From Paludibacteraceae bacterium (GTDB taxonomy: Bacteria > Bacteroidota > Bacteroidia > Bacteroidales > Paludibacteraceae): a stretch of 6,000 nucleotides of DNA. The DNA lies in assembly GCA_947445425.1 (NCBI GenBank), contig CANFFA010000167.1, forward strand, positions 1-6,000. Direction: 5' to 3'. The notes below the pieces were generated by a model that was given only the letters and a program-made list of their open reading frames with translations, did not search any database and was not told the DNA's origin. Shown here piece by piece: positions 5,955 through 6,000 of this stretch. Each line of letters begins with the position of its first letter. The first letter of the stretch is position 1. The position numbers and the translations under genes are program-made.

Positions 5955-6000
5955 GATGCTCAACTTCGTATTGGAGCTACTCCAATTTCAGAAATTAGAA
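5940..6000 (+). CDS. Start of a probable transposase gene (runs off the right edge)
   Basis: Only the first 20 codons are visible, from the ATG at 5940; an in-frame TGA at 5892-5894 precedes it, so no longer N-terminus exists. The peptide starts MRQRFDAQLRIGATPISEIR. From memory, a Bacteroidota transposase group of the ISNCY type begins with the same pattern (basic start, RFE/D-x-QL-x-LG-x-TPI), which is the basis for the call. The upstream promoter with its short leader, the CAAAGAT repeats and the preceding gene-poor stretch fit the left end of an insertion sequence. With only 20 residues no catalytic motif can be checked. An unrelated protein remains possible. Confidence 0.5.
   Translation, partial: MRQRFDAQLRIGATPISEIR

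Noticed and set aside
5970..5986. ATTGGAG-CTA-CTCCAAT inverted repeat inside the ORF at 5940
   Set aside because: A short 7-bp stem within coding sequence, explained by the codons for IGATPI; no sign that it is a terminator or terminal repeat.

Overview
The window is AT-rich, has tightly spaced genes and looks like a chromosome segment from a member of the Bacteroidota. Three things point there: -7 boxes of the TAnnTTTG type, a FISUMP-domain gene together with a DUF5522-type gene, and the MWSPRSQSDR version of an MnmG motif. I cannot place it below phylum with confidence. Housekeeping genes dominate. I see no tRNA, rRNA or CRISPR array.

Layout. Positions 1-233 (minus strand) hold the 5' end of uvrC. 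It follows mnmG (368-2242, minus strand). The 134-bp gap between them carries two parS-like palindromes 33 bp apart, so this is probably an origin-proximal, ParB-bound region. Upstream of mnmG lies a 299-bp divergent intergenic region. It contains two mirror-image TAAsTTTGCAGTT promoter-like elements and a 23-residue signal-peptide-like ORF. That ORF is in the same reading frame as the following FISUMP-domain gene (2542-3132, plus strand) but is cut off from it by stop codons. The FISUMP gene may therefore have lost its export leader. It converges on an acetyl-CoA synthetase gene (3206-5101, minus strand), and an 18-bp-stem hairpin between them can terminate both.

A 187-bp divergent spacer with a cluster of TTGTA/TACAA half-sites separates acs from a small Cys-rich DUF5522-type gene (5289-5573, plus strand), which ends in a strong hairpin. 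The next roughly 300 bp have no convincing gene but include a 16-bp perfect palindrome. At the right edge a promoter with good Bacteroidota consensus drives an ORF starting at 5940. Its first 20 residues resemble the start of a Bacteroidota transposase family, so an insertion sequence may begin here.

The gene products are functionally unrelated: DNA repair (UvrC), tRNA wobble-uridine modification (MnmG), acetate activation (Acs) and two poorly characterised small proteins. The noncoding DNA holds most of what is unusual: the parS pair, the mirrored promoters, the severed leader, and the repeats around the possible transposase start. I found no clear new multi-gene system.
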